Assembly (NCBI RefSeq): GCF_025753855.1
Contig: NZ_JAOWPT010000003.1
Coordinates: 124,001-188,000 of the forward strand
From: Mesorhizobium sp. ZC-5
GTDB lineage: Bacteria > Pseudomonadota > Alphaproteobacteria > Rhizobiales > Rhizobiaceae
Direction: 5' to 3'
Length of the DNA stretch: 64,000 nt
A model generated the notes under the pieces. It saw nothing but the letters and a program-made list of their open reading frames with translations, was not told the DNA's origin and did not search any database. Of this stretch, positions 26,106-35,113 are shown piece after piece. The number at the start of each line of letters is the position of its first letter. The first letter of the stretch is position 1. The translations under genes were made by a program, and so were the position numbers.

Positions 26106-26686
26106 CAATAATCGTCGTCTTCGGCATCGGCCGGTTCGGGTCGCCGGGCAGGGCGGTCGGACGGATCACGGCCAACCTCGTTCTTCAGCGTCGTCAGGTC
26201 GATGAAGTGATCGGCCTGGCGGCGCAAATCGTCGGAAATCATCGGCGGCTGCGATGCCATGGTCGACACAACGCTGACCTTGCGGCCGCGCCGCTGCAGC
26301 GCTTCGACCAGCGTGCGGAAATCACCGTCGCCGGAAAAGATCACATAGTGGTCGACGACATCGGCAAGCTCCAGCGCATCGACGGTCAGTTCGATGTCCA
26401 TGTTGCCCTTGATCTTGCGGCGGCCGGTCGAGTCGGTGAATTCCTTGGCCGGCTTGGTCACCACCTTGAAGCCGTTGTAGTCGAGCCAGTCGATCAGCGG
26501 CCTGATCGACGAATACTCCTGATCCTCGATCAGTGCGGTATAATAGTAGGCGCGCAGCAGGTAGCCGCGCTTCTGGAAACTCGACAAAAGCTTGCGGTAG
26601 TCGATGTCGAAGCCGAGCGCGCGCGATGCGGCGTAGAGATTGGCGCCATCGATGAACAGGGCGATTTTTTCGCGGGGATCGAACAT
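26105..26686 (-). CDS. NYN domain protein (LabA/DUF88-like ribonuclease)
   Basis: Protein of 193 residues with the PIN-like NYN fold. The start KIALFIDGANLYAASRALG carries the first catalytic Asp, KGNMDIELTVDAL the second, and DHYVIFSGDGDFRTLVEAL the third acidic cluster; VVSTMASQPPMISDDLRRQADHFIDL completes the fold. A metal-dependent RNase activity is expected from the family. ATG 26686 follows an AGGA ribosome site; the open frame before it is not used. The tail after residue 175 is charged and probably disordered. It is coupled to the uracil-DNA glycosylase gene. Confidence 0.87.
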   Translation of the reverse strand: MFDPREKIALFIDGANLYAASRALGFDIDYRKLLSSFQKRGYLLRAYYYTALIEDQEYSSIRPLIDWLDYNGFKVVTKPAKEFTDSTGRRKIKGNMDIELTVDALELADVVDHYVIFSGDGDFRTLVEALQRRGRKVSVVSTMASQPPMISDDLRRQADHFIDLTTLKNEVGRDPSDRPARRPEPADAEDDDY

Positions 26687-26779
26687 GCCGGAAAATCCTT
26701 GCGTCAATAAACGATCATAAAAATGCGTCTTGGCGGTTACGTGGCGCAAATCGCCGCTTGCCTATCCGGAAATAACGCG

Positions 26780-26809
26780 CGGCCAAGGTCATTCCAAGAG
26801 GCTTGGCCG
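26780..26809. repeat. Inverted repeat between the NYN gene and the ABC operon
   Basis: CGGCCAAG (26780-26787) and CTTGGCCG (26802-26809) are perfect 8-bp arms around a 14-base loop. The region lies between the end of the sugar ABC operon (26887) and the start of the NYN gene (26686), both on the minus strand. It could end the operon's transcript, although no T-tract follows. Confidence 0.35.
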
Positions 26810-26886
26810 GCAAAGCAAGAAAATGTGATTGTCGGAAACGAGCGGAGCCAGGCTGAATGCAAGTCCAGCCTCGGTGTTCGCCGGTT

Positions 26887-27780
26887 CTATTCCTTCACAG
26901 CACCCGTCATCGAAGAAACATAGTGCTCGACAAAAAAGGAATAGAGGATGACCACCGGCAGCGAGCCGATCAGCGCTCCCGCCATCAGCGCACCCCATTC
27001 GTAGACATCCGAGCGCACCAACTCGGTGAGCACGCCGACCGGCACGGTCTTGTTCTCCGACGACTGGATGAAGGTCAGCGCATAGATGAACTCGTTCCAG
27101 GACAGCGTGAAGGCGAAGATGCCGGCCGAGATCAGTCCCGGCACCGACAGCGGCAGGATGATCTTGGTCAGGATCTGCCAGCGGCTGGCGCCGTCGATCA
27201 GCGCGCATTCCTCAAGTTCGAACGGGATGGAGCGGAAGTAGCCCATCAACAGCCAGGTGCAGAACGGCACCAGGAAGGTGGGGTAGGTCAGGATCAGCGC
27301 GAATGACGTGTCGTAGAGGCCGAGATTGAACACCATCAGCGACAGCGGGATGAACAGGATCGACGGCGGCACCAGATAGGCGAGGAAAATTCCGAGGCCG
27401 ACCTGCCGTGAGCCAGAAAAGCGCAGCCGTTCGATCGCGTAGGCGGCAAACACCGAGGCCAGCAGCGACAGGAAGGTCGCGGCCGTCGATATGATGACGG
27501 TGTTGAGCAGCCAGCCGGGATAGGAGGTCTGGAACAACAGGTACTTGATGTGCTCGAGCGTCGGACTGACCACCCAGAACGGACTGTAGTCGTTGAAGTT
27601 GGTCATCTGCTCGTTCGGCTTCACGGCGGTGATCGCCATCCAGTAGAACGGAAAGAGCAGCACGATGACGAAGATCAGCAGCGGCAGGTAGATCGTGACG
27701 ACGCGGCGCGGCACGCTCTGCAGGTAGCCCATGCCGCCTTCGTCGCCGACGGCGTGTTTGCGGACTTCGGTCACGGTCAT
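26887..27780 (-). CDS. Carbohydrate ABC transporter permease, MalG-like
   Basis: Inner-membrane permease of 297 residues with six predicted helices, e.g. VVTIYLPLLIFVIVLLFPFYWMAITAVKP at the start. The EAA loop that contacts the ATPase is visible as EECALIDGASRWQILTKIILPLSVPGL. It is the last gene of a four-gene importer operon and starts one base after the stop of the MalF-like permease. The sugar transported is unknown. Confidence 0.9.
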   Translation of the reverse strand: MTVTEVRKHAVGDEGGMGYLQSVPRRVVTIYLPLLIFVIVLLFPFYWMAITAVKPNEQMTNFNDYSPFWVVSPTLEHIKYLLFQTSYPGWLLNTVIISTAATFLSLLASVFAAYAIERLRFSGSRQVGLGIFLAYLVPPSILFIPLSLMVFNLGLYDTSFALILTYPTFLVPFCTWLLMGYFRSIPFELEECALIDGASRWQILTKIILPLSVPGLISAGIFAFTLSWNEFIYALTFIQSSENKTVPVGVLTELVRSDVYEWGALMAGALIGSLPVVILYSFFVEHYVSSMTGAVKE

Positions 27781-27781
27781 C

Positions 27782-28717
27782 TCAGTCGCCTCCGCCCTGC
27801 TGCCATTTGCGCCGCTGCAGGCCGAAATAGGAAAACAGGATCGCCGCCAGCAGGAACGGGATCATGGCGACCGCGATCGCCGCGCCCTCGCCAAGCTGGC
27901 CGCCGGAGATGCCGCGCTGGAAGGAGAGCGTTGCCATCAGGTGCGTCGCGTTGACGGGACCGCCGCGCGTCAAGACGTAGATCAGCTGGAAATCGGTAAA
28001 GGTGAACAGCACCGAGAATGTCATCGTGATGGCGATGATCGGCGTCAGCAGCGGCAGCGTGACATAGCGGAACAGTTGCCATTTGCCGGCGCCATCGAGA
28101 GTGGCCGCCTCGTAGAGCGACTGGGGAATGGTCTGCAACCCGGCGAGCAGGGTGATGGCGACAAAGGGAATGCCGCGCCAGACATTCGCGGCGATGACCG
28201 AAGCGCGGGCGTTCGTCGGATCGCCGAGGAAATTGATGCGGTGGTCGATGATGCCGAGTTCGATGAGCGCCCAGGAAATGATGGAGAACTGCGAATCGTA
28301 GATCCACCAGAAGGCGATCGCCGACAGCACGGTGGGCACCACCCAGGGCAGCAGAACCACGGCGCGGAAGAACGACTTGAACGGCAGGTTTTCGTTGAGC
28401 AGCAGCGCCAGCCACAGGCCGAGCATGAATTTCAGGATCGACGCGGTGACGGTGTAGAGCAGCGTGTTGAAGACCGAGAGCCAGAAGATCGAATCGTCCC
28501 AGAGATATTCGTAGTTCTCAAGGCCGATGAAGATGCCCGGTCGGCCGACGCGGGTATCGGTGAAGCCGAGCCACACCCCCAAGCCCAGCGGATAAGTCAG
28601 GAACACCAGCAGAAGCGCTGCCGCCGGCAGCATGAAACCGAAGCTCAGGAAGCCACGGCTCTCGGCCATGCGAGAGAGGAGCGAGGATCGCGGTGCTGTG
28701 ACTGTTTCAGTAGCCAT
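27782..28717 (-). CDS. Carbohydrate ABC transporter permease, MalF-like
   Basis: Inner-membrane permease of 311 residues, partner of the MalG-like protein. The EAA loop reads YEAATLDGAGKWQLFRYVTLPLLTPII. The N-terminal segment GFLSFGFMLPAAALLLVFLTYPLGLGVWLGFTD is characteristic of the sugar branch. ATG 28717 (MATETVTAP) is the credible start; the upstream 39 codons of the open frame lie in the palindromic repeat region between this gene and the binding-protein gene. Confidence 0.9.
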   Translation of the reverse strand: MATETVTAPRSSLLSRMAESRGFLSFGFMLPAAALLLVFLTYPLGLGVWLGFTDTRVGRPGIFIGLENYEYLWDDSIFWLSVFNTLLYTVTASILKFMLGLWLALLLNENLPFKSFFRAVVLLPWVVPTVLSAIAFWWIYDSQFSIISWALIELGIIDHRINFLGDPTNARASVIAANVWRGIPFVAITLLAGLQTIPQSLYEAATLDGAGKWQLFRYVTLPLLTPIIAITMTFSVLFTFTDFQLIYVLTRGGPVNATHLMATLSFQRGISGGQLGEGAAIAVAMIPFLLAAILFSYFGLQRRKWQQGGGD

Positions 28718-28779
28718 GTCTGGTCCGGCGTTTCCATTTGAACCGCGCCGACGATTGGTGAAACCGGCGGCGACAGTGT

Positions 28780-28904
28780 CTCTCTCCCCGTTCACGGGGA
28801 GAGAGGTCCGGCAGGACAGTGAGGGGCGACGCAAACGTTGGAAGTCAAGCGCCGCCCCTCATCCGTCAGTTCGTGACACCTTCTCCCTGCAAGCGGGGAG
28901 AAGG
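28780..28904. repeat. Intergenic palindromic repeat inside the sugar ABC operon
   Basis: Three nested or adjacent inverted repeats: CTCTCTCCCC/GGGGAGAGAG (28780-28789, 28796-28805), GAGGGGCG/CGCCCCTC (28821-28828, 28853-28860) and CCTTCTCCC/GGGAGAAGG (28879-28887, 28896-28904). The segment GTCCGGCAGGACAG after the first palindrome is also found in the element at 60158-60314, so it belongs to the same dispersed family. Being between the binding-protein and permease genes, it may stabilise the upstream part of the transcript, as such elements do in other sugar operons. Confidence 0.65.
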
Positions 28905-28913
28905 AAGAAGGAG

Positions 28914-30239
28914 CTACACCCGGTAATACCGGTTCGCCCGCTTGTCGGCTTCTTCCATCGCCTCCTGCGGCGTCGCCTGTCCGGTGACCGCCTTGGCGAA
29001 CATGTCGACCAGCACGTAGTCGGCCATGGTAGCGGCGGACGCGTAGCCGAGCGGGCCGGCATAGCCGTTCGGGCGAAGTGTCTCCGACGCCCGAGCATAG
29101 GCGGCGTTGTTCGGGTCCGCCGTCCAGATCGGATTGTTGGCGAAGCCCTTCAGCGGCTGGCAACAGTATCCCGCCGATTTCTCGATCCAGTCGTTCATCT
29201 GTTCCTGCTCGAACATGAATTGCAGATAGGCCTTCGCCGCATTGGGATACGGCGAGTAGTTGAAGATGACGGCGGTGGTGGTCTGGTGCAGTTCGACCGA
29301 CTGTCCGACCGGCCCGATCGGCAGGTTGGTGGTGCGGATGTCCTTGGCGATCTCGGCCAGCTTCGGATCGTTGTCCTTGTTGATCTTGGCGGTGTTGTAG
29401 GCGGAGATGCCGTTCGCGATGACACCGAGTTCCCCGGCCAGGAAGGCGCGGTTGTTGTTGACGTCGAGCCAGCTCTCGGTGCCCGGGATGAAGGTCTTGT
29501 AGAGCTCCTGCGCGTATTCGATGGCCTTCAGCGTCTCGGGGCTGTTGATGACCACCTTGCCGCTTTCGTCGACCATCTTGCCGCCATGGCTCCACAGCAG
29601 CCAGTGCGCGTAATTGTTGCCGTCACCGACACCGTGACCGTGGGTGAAGCCGGCGGGATGGCCGATCTTCTGCATTGCCTTGCAAAGCTCGAGGAAGCCC
29701 GCGGTGTCCTTCGGGAATTCGGAGAAGCCGGCTTCCTTGACCCAGCTGTCGCGGTAGACGATGGCATTGCCGATGGCCGCCAGCGGCAGGCCGATGAACT
29801 TTCCGTCGCGGGTCGCATAACCCTTGCCGCCTTCGTACCAGCCGCCATATTTGCCGCCGAGATAATCGGCGAGGTCGGTGACGTCGAGCAACTTGTCGGG
29901 ATACTGATGCGCGTCGTCGAACCACACCCACATGATATCGGGACCGGAGCCGACATTGGCGGCAACGGCAGCCTTCGGGCGGATATCCTCCCAGCTTTCC
30001 TTGTCGATGCGAACCTGGACACCGGTGGCTTCGGTGAAGCGCTTTGTGTTCTCCAGCCACTGGTCCTCGTCACCTTGCACGAAGGGCGACCAGCGCAGCA
30101 CGCGCAGTGTGGCGCCGTCCTCGGGCGTGAACTTCGGCGCATCCTGGGCGAAGGCGGGGGCGCCGATCAGCCGGCTTCCGATGGCGCCGGCAGCCACTCC
30201 GGCCGTCGTGCGGATCACGTCGCGTCTTGTGAATTTCAT
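28914..30239 (-). CDS. Carbohydrate ABC transporter substrate-binding protein (family 1)
   Basis: Periplasmic binding protein of 441 residues. It has a twin-arginine signal (KFTRRDVIRTTAGVAAGAIGSRL) ending APAFAQ, so it is probably exported folded by Tat. The body has the SBP_bac_1 pattern: EDGATLRVLRWSPFVQGDE, WEDIRPKAAVAANVGSGPDIMWVW, GVIANGISAYNTAKI. It is the second gene of the operon, 48 bp after the ATPase. The ligand is unknown; the family handles oligosaccharides and polyols. Confidence 0.9.
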   Translation of the reverse strand: MKFTRRDVIRTTAGVAAGAIGSRLIGAPAFAQDAPKFTPEDGATLRVLRWSPFVQGDEDQWLENTKRFTEATGVQVRIDKESWEDIRPKAAVAANVGSGPDIMWVWFDDAHQYPDKLLDVTDLADYLGGKYGGWYEGGKGYATRDGKFIGLPLAAIGNAIVYRDSWVKEAGFSEFPKDTAGFLELCKAMQKIGHPAGFTHGHGVGDGNNYAHWLLWSHGGKMVDESGKVVINSPETLKAIEYAQELYKTFIPGTESWLDVNNNRAFLAGELGVIANGISAYNTAKINKDNDPKLAEIAKDIRTTNLPIGPVGQSVELHQTTTAVIFNYSPYPNAAKAYLQFMFEQEQMNDWIEKSAGYCCQPLKGFANNPIWTADPNNAAYARASETLRPNGYAGPLGYASAATMADYVLVDMFAKAVTGQATPQEAMEEADKRANRYYRV

Positions 30240-30287
30240 GCCATTTCCTCCTGTCCAGTTTGTTTGTTCGTTACGTTCTTCCCAGCA

Positions 30288-31358
30288 TTAACTTCCCAGT
30301 CGCTTGCCCGTCTCCCCGTGAAAGAGATGGACAAGGCGCGGCTCGACCGACAGGCGGATCGTCTCGCCCGGTTCAAACGCATGCCGTTCGCGGAAATTGG
30401 CGACGATATCGTCGCCGCCTTGTGTGCGCCCGATGATCTGGATTTCCGATCCGGTGGGCTCGACCACCGTGACTGTGACCTCGAAACCCTTTTCAGAGAG
30501 TGTTAGATGCTCGGGCCGGATGCCGAGCACCACCGGCGCGCCCTTGGCGGCGCCCGCCACGTCCTTCAGCGGAATAGAGACGCCCCCGGCGCCGATGAAA
30601 GCGGGTGCGCCATCGCCGCCGATCTCGCCGCGCAGTTGGTTCATCGCCGGAGAGCCGATGAAGGAGGCGACAAACAGATTGCCCGGCCGGTCGTAGAGGT
30701 CGAGCGGCTTGCCGATCTGTTCGACGATGCCGTCATGCATCACCACGATCTTGTCGGCCATGGTCATGGCTTCGATCTGGTCGTGGGTGACGTAGATGGT
30801 CGTGGTCTTCAGCCGCTGGTGCAGTTCCTTGATCTCGGCGCGCATCTGGACGCGCAGCTTGGCGTCGAGGTTGGACAGCGGCTCGTCGAAGAGAAAAACC
30901 TGCGGGTCGCGCACGATGGCGCGGCCCATGGCCACGCGCTGGCGCTGGCCGCCGGAGAGCTGGCGCGGATAGCGCGAAAGAAGCGGCGTGAGGCCGAGGA
31001 TTTCGGCGGCACGCTGGACCCTCGCCTCGCTCTCGGCCTTGGGTGCGTTCTTCAACTTCAGGGAAAACGCCATGTTCTCCGCGACGGTCATGTGCGGATA
31101 GAGCGCGTAGTTCTGGAACACCATGGCGATGTCGCGCTCCTTGGGCGCGACCTTGTTCACCACCCGCTCGCCGATGGCGATTTCGCCGCGCGAGATGCCC
31201 TCGAGGCCTGCGATCATCCTGAGCAGGGTGGATTTTCCGCATCCGGACGGCCCGACCAGCGTTACGAACTCGCCGTCGACGATGTCGATGCTCACGCCAT
31301 GGAGAATCTCGACGGATCCGAAGGATTTATAGACATCGCGAATCCCGACGGACGCCAT
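30288..31358 (-). CDS. Sugar ABC transporter ATP-binding protein (UgpC/MsmK/MalK type)
   Basis: ATPase of 356 residues with a C-terminal TOBE/OB regulatory domain. Walker A is GPSGCGKST (about residues 37-45), the signature LSGGQRQRVAMGRAI, Walker B FLFDEPLSNLDAKLR, the switch VTHDQIEAM, and RPGNLFVASFIGSPAMN leads into the OB domain. ATG 31358 with GGGAGGAAATCG upstream is a good start; the frame extends about 200 codons further with no meaning. It is the first gene of the importer operon and is preceded by a LacI-type operator. Confidence 0.92.
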   Translation of the reverse strand: MASVGIRDVYKSFGSVEILHGVSIDIVDGEFVTLVGPSGCGKSTLLRMIAGLEGISRGEIAIGERVVNKVAPKERDIAMVFQNYALYPHMTVAENMAFSLKLKNAPKAESEARVQRAAEILGLTPLLSRYPRQLSGGQRQRVAMGRAIVRDPQVFLFDEPLSNLDAKLRVQMRAEIKELHQRLKTTTIYVTHDQIEAMTMADKIVVMHDGIVEQIGKPLDLYDRPGNLFVASFIGSPAMNQLRGEIGGDGAPAFIGAGGVSIPLKDVAGAAKGAPVVLGIRPEHLTLSEKGFEVTVTVVEPTGSEIQIIGRTQGGDDIVANFRERHAFEPGETIRLSVEPRLVHLFHGETGKRLGS

Positions 31359-31456
31359 CGATTTCCTCCCGAATGGGTATGTGTATGACGCCCTTCGAGG
31401 GAAATGCGCCGGCAAATTGCGCGGTTGCCGGCTCCTCCCGCCATCACGCACGAAAT

Positions 31457-31470
31457 TGGTAGCGCTACCA
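31457..31470. promoter_or_regulatory. LacI-family-type operator upstream of the sugar ABC operon
   Basis: TGGTAGCGCTACCA is a perfect 14-bp palindrome with the central CG characteristic of LacI/GalR-family sites. On the minus strand it overlaps the spacer and -10 of a candidate promoter TTTACA (31484-31479) and TACCAA (31461-31456) with 17-bp spacing. A repressor here would block the ABC operon starting at 31358. No LacI-family gene is present in the window, so the regulator is encoded elsewhere. Confidence 0.7.
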
Positions 31471-31590
31471 GAACCAAGTGTAAAGCCCGCATCCGGCATC
31501 CCGGCGGAACGCTTAACTCTTGAATTTCGTGCCCATCCGGTGTAAGGCCCGGCCAGTTTCCCGACATCCAATGTTTTGAAAGGGGCATCC

Positions 31591-31992
31591 ATGGCCCGCG
31601 TAACCGTTGAAGATTGCATCGACAAGGTCGACAATCGCTTTGAACTCGTGCTGCTGGCCGGCCATCGCGCACGCCAGATCTCGCAGGGCGCGATGATCAC
31701 CATCGACCGCGACAACGACAAGAATCCCGTGGTGGCGCTGCGCGAGATCGCCGACGAGACGCTCTCGCCGGGCGACCTCAAGGAAGATCTGATCCACTCG
31801 CTGCAGAAGCATGTCGAAGTCGACGAACCGGAAGCCGACGCGCAGGAAATCGCCGACCAGACCGACACGACGACCGTTTCGGCCGACGCCGATGGCGAAG
31901 AGGACAACATCACCTTCGACCGGATGACCGAGGAAGACCTGCTCGCCGGCATCGAAGGTCTTGTTCCGCCAGAGAAAAGCGACGATTACTAA
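31591..31992 (+). CDS. rpoZ: RNA polymerase omega subunit
   Basis: Omega subunit of 133 residues, assists assembly of beta-prime and in many proteobacteria forms part of a (p)ppGpp site. The signature [31 protein letters not shown] is unmistakable, and an acidic tail ([22 protein letters not shown]) is typical of the group. ATG 31591 follows AAAGGGG. It sits directly before rsh, the order seen in many alphaproteobacteria. Confidence 0.95.
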   Translation: MARVTVEDCIDKVDNRFELVLLAGHRARQISQGAMITIDRDNDKNPVVALREIADETLSPGDLKEDLIHSLQKHVEVDEPEADAQEIADQTDTTTVSADADGEEDNITFDRMTEEDLLAGIEGLVPPEKSDDY

Positions 31993-31999
31993 GCATGTG

Positions 32000-32030
32000 A
32001 AGTGCCGCTGCCACTTCCGTGGCGGCACTT
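32000..32030 (+). terminator. Hairpin after rpoZ
   Basis: AAGTGCCGC-TG-CCAC and GTGGCGGCACTT pair over 12 bp with a two-base bulge around TTCC, 8 bp after the rpoZ stop. The downstream sequence TTTCG is only weakly T-rich, so this may be a partial terminator that divides rpoZ from rsh. Confidence 0.55.
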
Positions 32031-32045
32031 TCGTGGCTATCTATG

Positions 32046-32076
32046 ACATGCGCCGCTCAGCCGATGCGGCGCATGT
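32046..32076 (+). promoter_or_regulatory. Perfect hairpin in the rsh leader
   Basis: ACATGCGCCGC and GCGGCGCATGT are perfect 11-bp arms with a 9-base loop, ending 27 bp before the rsh start codon and followed by TTCATTT. It could be a second terminator-like element or a structured 5' leader influencing rsh expression. There is no convergent gene to explain a terminator here. Confidence 0.5.
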
Positions 32077-32103
32077 TTCATTTGGATCTGCCGGAACCCG
32101 CCC

Positions 32104-34356
32104 ATGATGCGTCAATATGAGCTTGTCGAGCGCGTCCAGCGCTACAAGCCTGACGTCAACGAGGCGCTGCTCAACAAGGCCTATGTCTACGCGATGCAGA
32201 AGCACGGCCATCAGCGGCGTGCTTCGGGCGATCCGTATTTTTCGCATCCGCTCGAAGTGGCGGCGATCCTCACCGACATGCATATGGACGAGGCGACGAT
32301 CGCGGTCGCGCTCCTGCACGATACAATCGAGGATACCACAGCCACCCGCCAGGAAATCGACGAGTTGTTCGGGGCGGACCTCGGCAAGCTGGTCGAGGGC
32401 CTGACCAAGCTGAAGAAGCTCGACCTCGTCTCCAAGAAGGCCGAGCAGGCGGAAAACCTGCGCAAGCTTTTGCTGGCGATTTCCGAAGATGTCCGCGTGC
32501 TCTTGGTCAAGCTCGCCGACAGGCTGCACAACATGCGCACGCTCGACCATGTGCCGGAGGCCAAGCGGCTGCGCATCGCCGAAGAGACGATGGATATCTA
32601 TGCGCCGCTGGCCGGCCGCATGGGCATGCAGGGTATGCGCGAGGAACTCGAGGAACTCGCGTTCCGCTACATCAACCCGGAAGCCTATCGCACGGTTACG
32701 GCACGCCTTGCCGACACCTTCGAGCGCAACCGGGGCGTCATCGGTGAAATCGAGCAGTCACTCTCGGAACTCTTCGCCAAATACAAGCTGAATGCCGTGG
32801 TGAAGAGCCGCCAGAAGAAGCCCTGGTCGGTATTCCGCAAGATGGAGGCGAAGGCGCTCTCCTTCGAGCAGCTTTCCGACATTTTCGGCTTCCGCGTCGT
32901 CGTCGATACGCTCGAGGACTGCTATCGCGCACTCGGCGCCATCCACACGACCTGGTCGATGGTTCCCGGCCGCTTCAAGGACTACATCTCGACGCCGAAG
33001 CAGAATGACTACCGGTCGATCCACACCACCATCGTCGGGCCGTCGCGCCAGCGCATCGAATTGCAGATACGCACGCGCGAGATGAACAAGGTCGCCGAAT
33101 ACGGCGTTGCCGCGCACACCATCTACAAGGACACAGGCGGCAAGACGAACGGCGCCGCGCACACGATTTCCAAGGACACCAACGCCTATGCCTGGCTGCG
33201 GCGAACCATCGAGGCGCTTGCCGAAGGCGACAATCCCGAGGATTTTCTCGAAAACACCAAATTGGAATTGTTCCAGGACCAGGTCTTCTGCTTCACGCCG
33301 AAGGGCCGGCTGATCGCGCTGCCGCGCGGCGCCACGCCGATCGACTTCGCCTATGCCGTGCACACCGACGTCGGCGACACCTGCGTCGGGGCCAAGGTCA
33401 ACGGCCGCATCATGCCGCTGATGACCGAACTGAAGAATGGCGACGAGGTCGAGATCATCACGTCGAAGGCGCAGGTTCCGCCCGCCGCCTGGGAATCGGT
33501 TGTGGTCACCGGCAAGGCGCGCTCGGCAATCAGGCGGGCGACGAAGAACGCCATTCGCAAGCAATATTCGGGTCTCGGCATCCGCATCCTGGAGCGGACG
33601 TTCGAGCGCGGCGGCAAGACCTTTTCCAAGGAAAGTCTGAAGCCGGTGCTGCATCGGCTGGCCCGCAAGGACATCGAGGACGTATTGGCCTCCGTGGGGC
33701 GCGGCGAACTAGCGTCGACCGATGTCATGAAGGCGGTCTATCCCGACTTCAAGGACGAACGCATCACCCAGGCACCGAAGGCACGCGAGGAGGGCTGGTT
33801 CAATCTGCGCAACGCCGCCGGCATGCTGTTCCAGCTTCCCGGTCGCTCCTCTTCGCGCAAGTCCAGAAAGGAAGCCAAGGAGGCGGCCAAGGAACAGCAG
33901 CGCGACGGCGCTGTGCCCATCAAGGGCGTGCGCGGCGATCTGCCGGTGCGCTTTGCGCCGGAGGGCGCGGTGCCGGGCGACCGCATCGTCGGCATCATGC
34001 AGCCGGGTTCGGGCATCACCATCTATCCGATCCAGTCGCCGTCGCTGACCGCCTTCGACGACCAGCCGGAGCGCTGGATCGACGTGCGCTGGGATATCGA
34101 CGAGGACACCAAGGAACGCTTTCCGGCGCGGATTTCGGTGACCGCCATCAATGCGCCCGGATCGCTGGCAGATATTGCCCAGGTGGTGGCATCCAACGAC
34201 GCCAACATCCACACGCTGTCGATGATCCGCACGGCACCGGATTTCACCGAGATGCTGATCGACCTCGAGGTCTGGGACCTGAAACATCTGAACCGGCTGC
34301 TGTCGCAACTGAAGGACAATTCGAGCGTCAGCGAGGCGCGGCGCGTGAACGGCTGA
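32104..34356 (+). CDS. rsh: Bifunctional (p)ppGpp synthetase/hydrolase
   Basis: Central enzyme of the stringent response, 750 residues. The N-terminal HD hydrolase has SHPLEVAAILTDMH and HDTIEDT; the synthetase domain has FGFRVVVDTLEDCYRALGAIH and YRSIHTTIVG. The TGS domain starts VFCFTPKGRLIALPRGATPIDFAY, and a C-terminal ACT domain lies near residues 670-745 (RISVTAINAPGSLADIAQVVASNDANIHT). Both catalytic domains look intact, as expected for the single RelA/SpoT homolog of this order. A second Met follows the first immediately. Confidence 0.95.
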   Translation: MMRQYELVERVQRYKPDVNEALLNKAYVYAMQKHGHQRRASGDPYFSHPLEVAAILTDMHMDEATIAVALLHDTIEDTTATRQEIDELFGADLGKLVEGLTKLKKLDLVSKKAEQAENLRKLLLAISEDVRVLLVKLADRLHNMRTLDHVPEAKRLRIAEETMDIYAPLAGRMGMQGMREELEELAFRYINPEAYRTVTARLADTFERNRGVIGEIEQSLSELFAKYKLNAVVKSRQKKPWSVFRKMEAKALSFEQLSDIFGFRVVVDTLEDCYRALGAIHTTWSMVPGRFKDYISTPKQNDYRSIHTTIVGPSRQRIELQIRTREMNKVAEYGVAAHTIYKDTGGKTNGAAHTISKDTNAYAWLRRTIEALAEGDNPEDFLENTKLELFQDQVFCFTPKGRLIALPRGATPIDFAYAVHTDVGDTCVGAKVNGRIMPLMTELKNGDEVEIITSKAQVPPAAWESVVVTGKARSAIRRATKNAIRKQYSGLGIRILERTFERGGKTFSKESLKPVLHRLARKDIEDVLASVGRGELASTDVMKAVYPDFKDERITQAPKAREEGWFNLRNAAGMLFQLPGRSSSRKSRKEAKEAAKEQQRDGAVPIKGVRGDLPVRFAPEGAVPGDRIVGIMQPGSGITIYPIQSPSLTAFDDQPERWIDVRWDIDEDTKERFPARISVTAINAPGSLADIAQVVASNDANIHTLSMIRTAPDFTEMLIDLEVWDLKHLNRLLSQLKDNSSVSEARRVNG

Positions 34357-34519
34357 CAATTTCCGAAACACCGGATTTCCGGTTGAATTGCGAATTCTGG
34401 GAAGTTTGATGAAAACAGATGAAGTTTGGCGGTCTTTCGCGAAGCAGGCGGCGGTGAAGCCGGGCAGCCGCAACATATGATGCTTGTCCATCGAACGGGT
34501 TAATCGCTAGAGTCCCAGA

Positions 34520-35113
34520 ATGCTGTTCAGACGCAGGATCCCCGAAAATATCTGGCAGCGTGTCCGCACCTATCTGTGGCCGCGCCGCTCGTTTTCGCGC
34601 TCGTTCCGGTATTTCTCGAAACGTGTCTTGCGCCTGAAGGCGACACCGCATGCGGTGGCCGCCGGCGTCGCCGCGGGCGTGTTCGCTTCCTTCTTCCCGC
34701 TCGGCTTCCATTTCATCATCGCGGCTATCGTTTCGTGGCTGATCGCCGGGAACCTAGTTGCCGCGGTGCTCGGCACCGCACTCGGCAACCCGCTTACCTT
34801 TCCGCTGCTGTGGGGCGCTTCCTGGGAAACCGGCAAGCTGATCCTGCACGAACAATTGCCCGATCGGGGTCCGCCGGCCGGCCTCGGCACGATGCTGCAC
34901 GACCTCTCGTTCGCGCAGTTGTGGGGGCCTATCCTGAAGCCGATGACAATCGGCGCCATACCGCTCGGGCTGGTCTTCGGTGTCGCCTTCTACGCCGTCA
35001 CCCGCTTTGCCATGAGCGCCTTCCGCGAGCAGCGGCGCAGGCGCATGGCTGAAAGATCCGGCCGCCGGGCCGCTCCGCCACCAGCCGGAACCCTCGGCTC
35101 GACCGCTCCATGA
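34520..35113 (+). CDS. DUF2062 membrane protein
   Basis: Inner-membrane protein of 197 residues with the DUF2062 domain: [30 protein letters not shown], then [20 protein letters not shown], and a last hydrophobic stretch [18 protein letters not shown]. The N-terminus ([29 protein letters not shown]) and C-terminus are strongly basic. The function is not established. It overlaps acpS by 4 bp (ATGA), consistent with one transcript through the housekeeping block. Confidence 0.85.
   Translation: MLFRRRIPENIWQRVRTYLWPRRSFSRSFRYFSKRVLRLKATPHAVAAGVAAGVFASFFPLGFHFIIAAIVSWLIAGNLVAAVLGTALGNPLTFPLLWGASWETGKLILHEQLPDRGPPAGLGTMLHDLSFAQLWGPILKPMTIGAIPLGLVFGVAFYAVTRFAMSAFREQRRRRMAERSGRRAAPPPAGTLGSTAP

Noticed and set aside
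28632-30506. 624-codon frame on the plus strand opposite the sugar ABC genes
   Set aside because: It is antisense to the binding-protein gene and crosses two gene boundaries; no domain could be seen.
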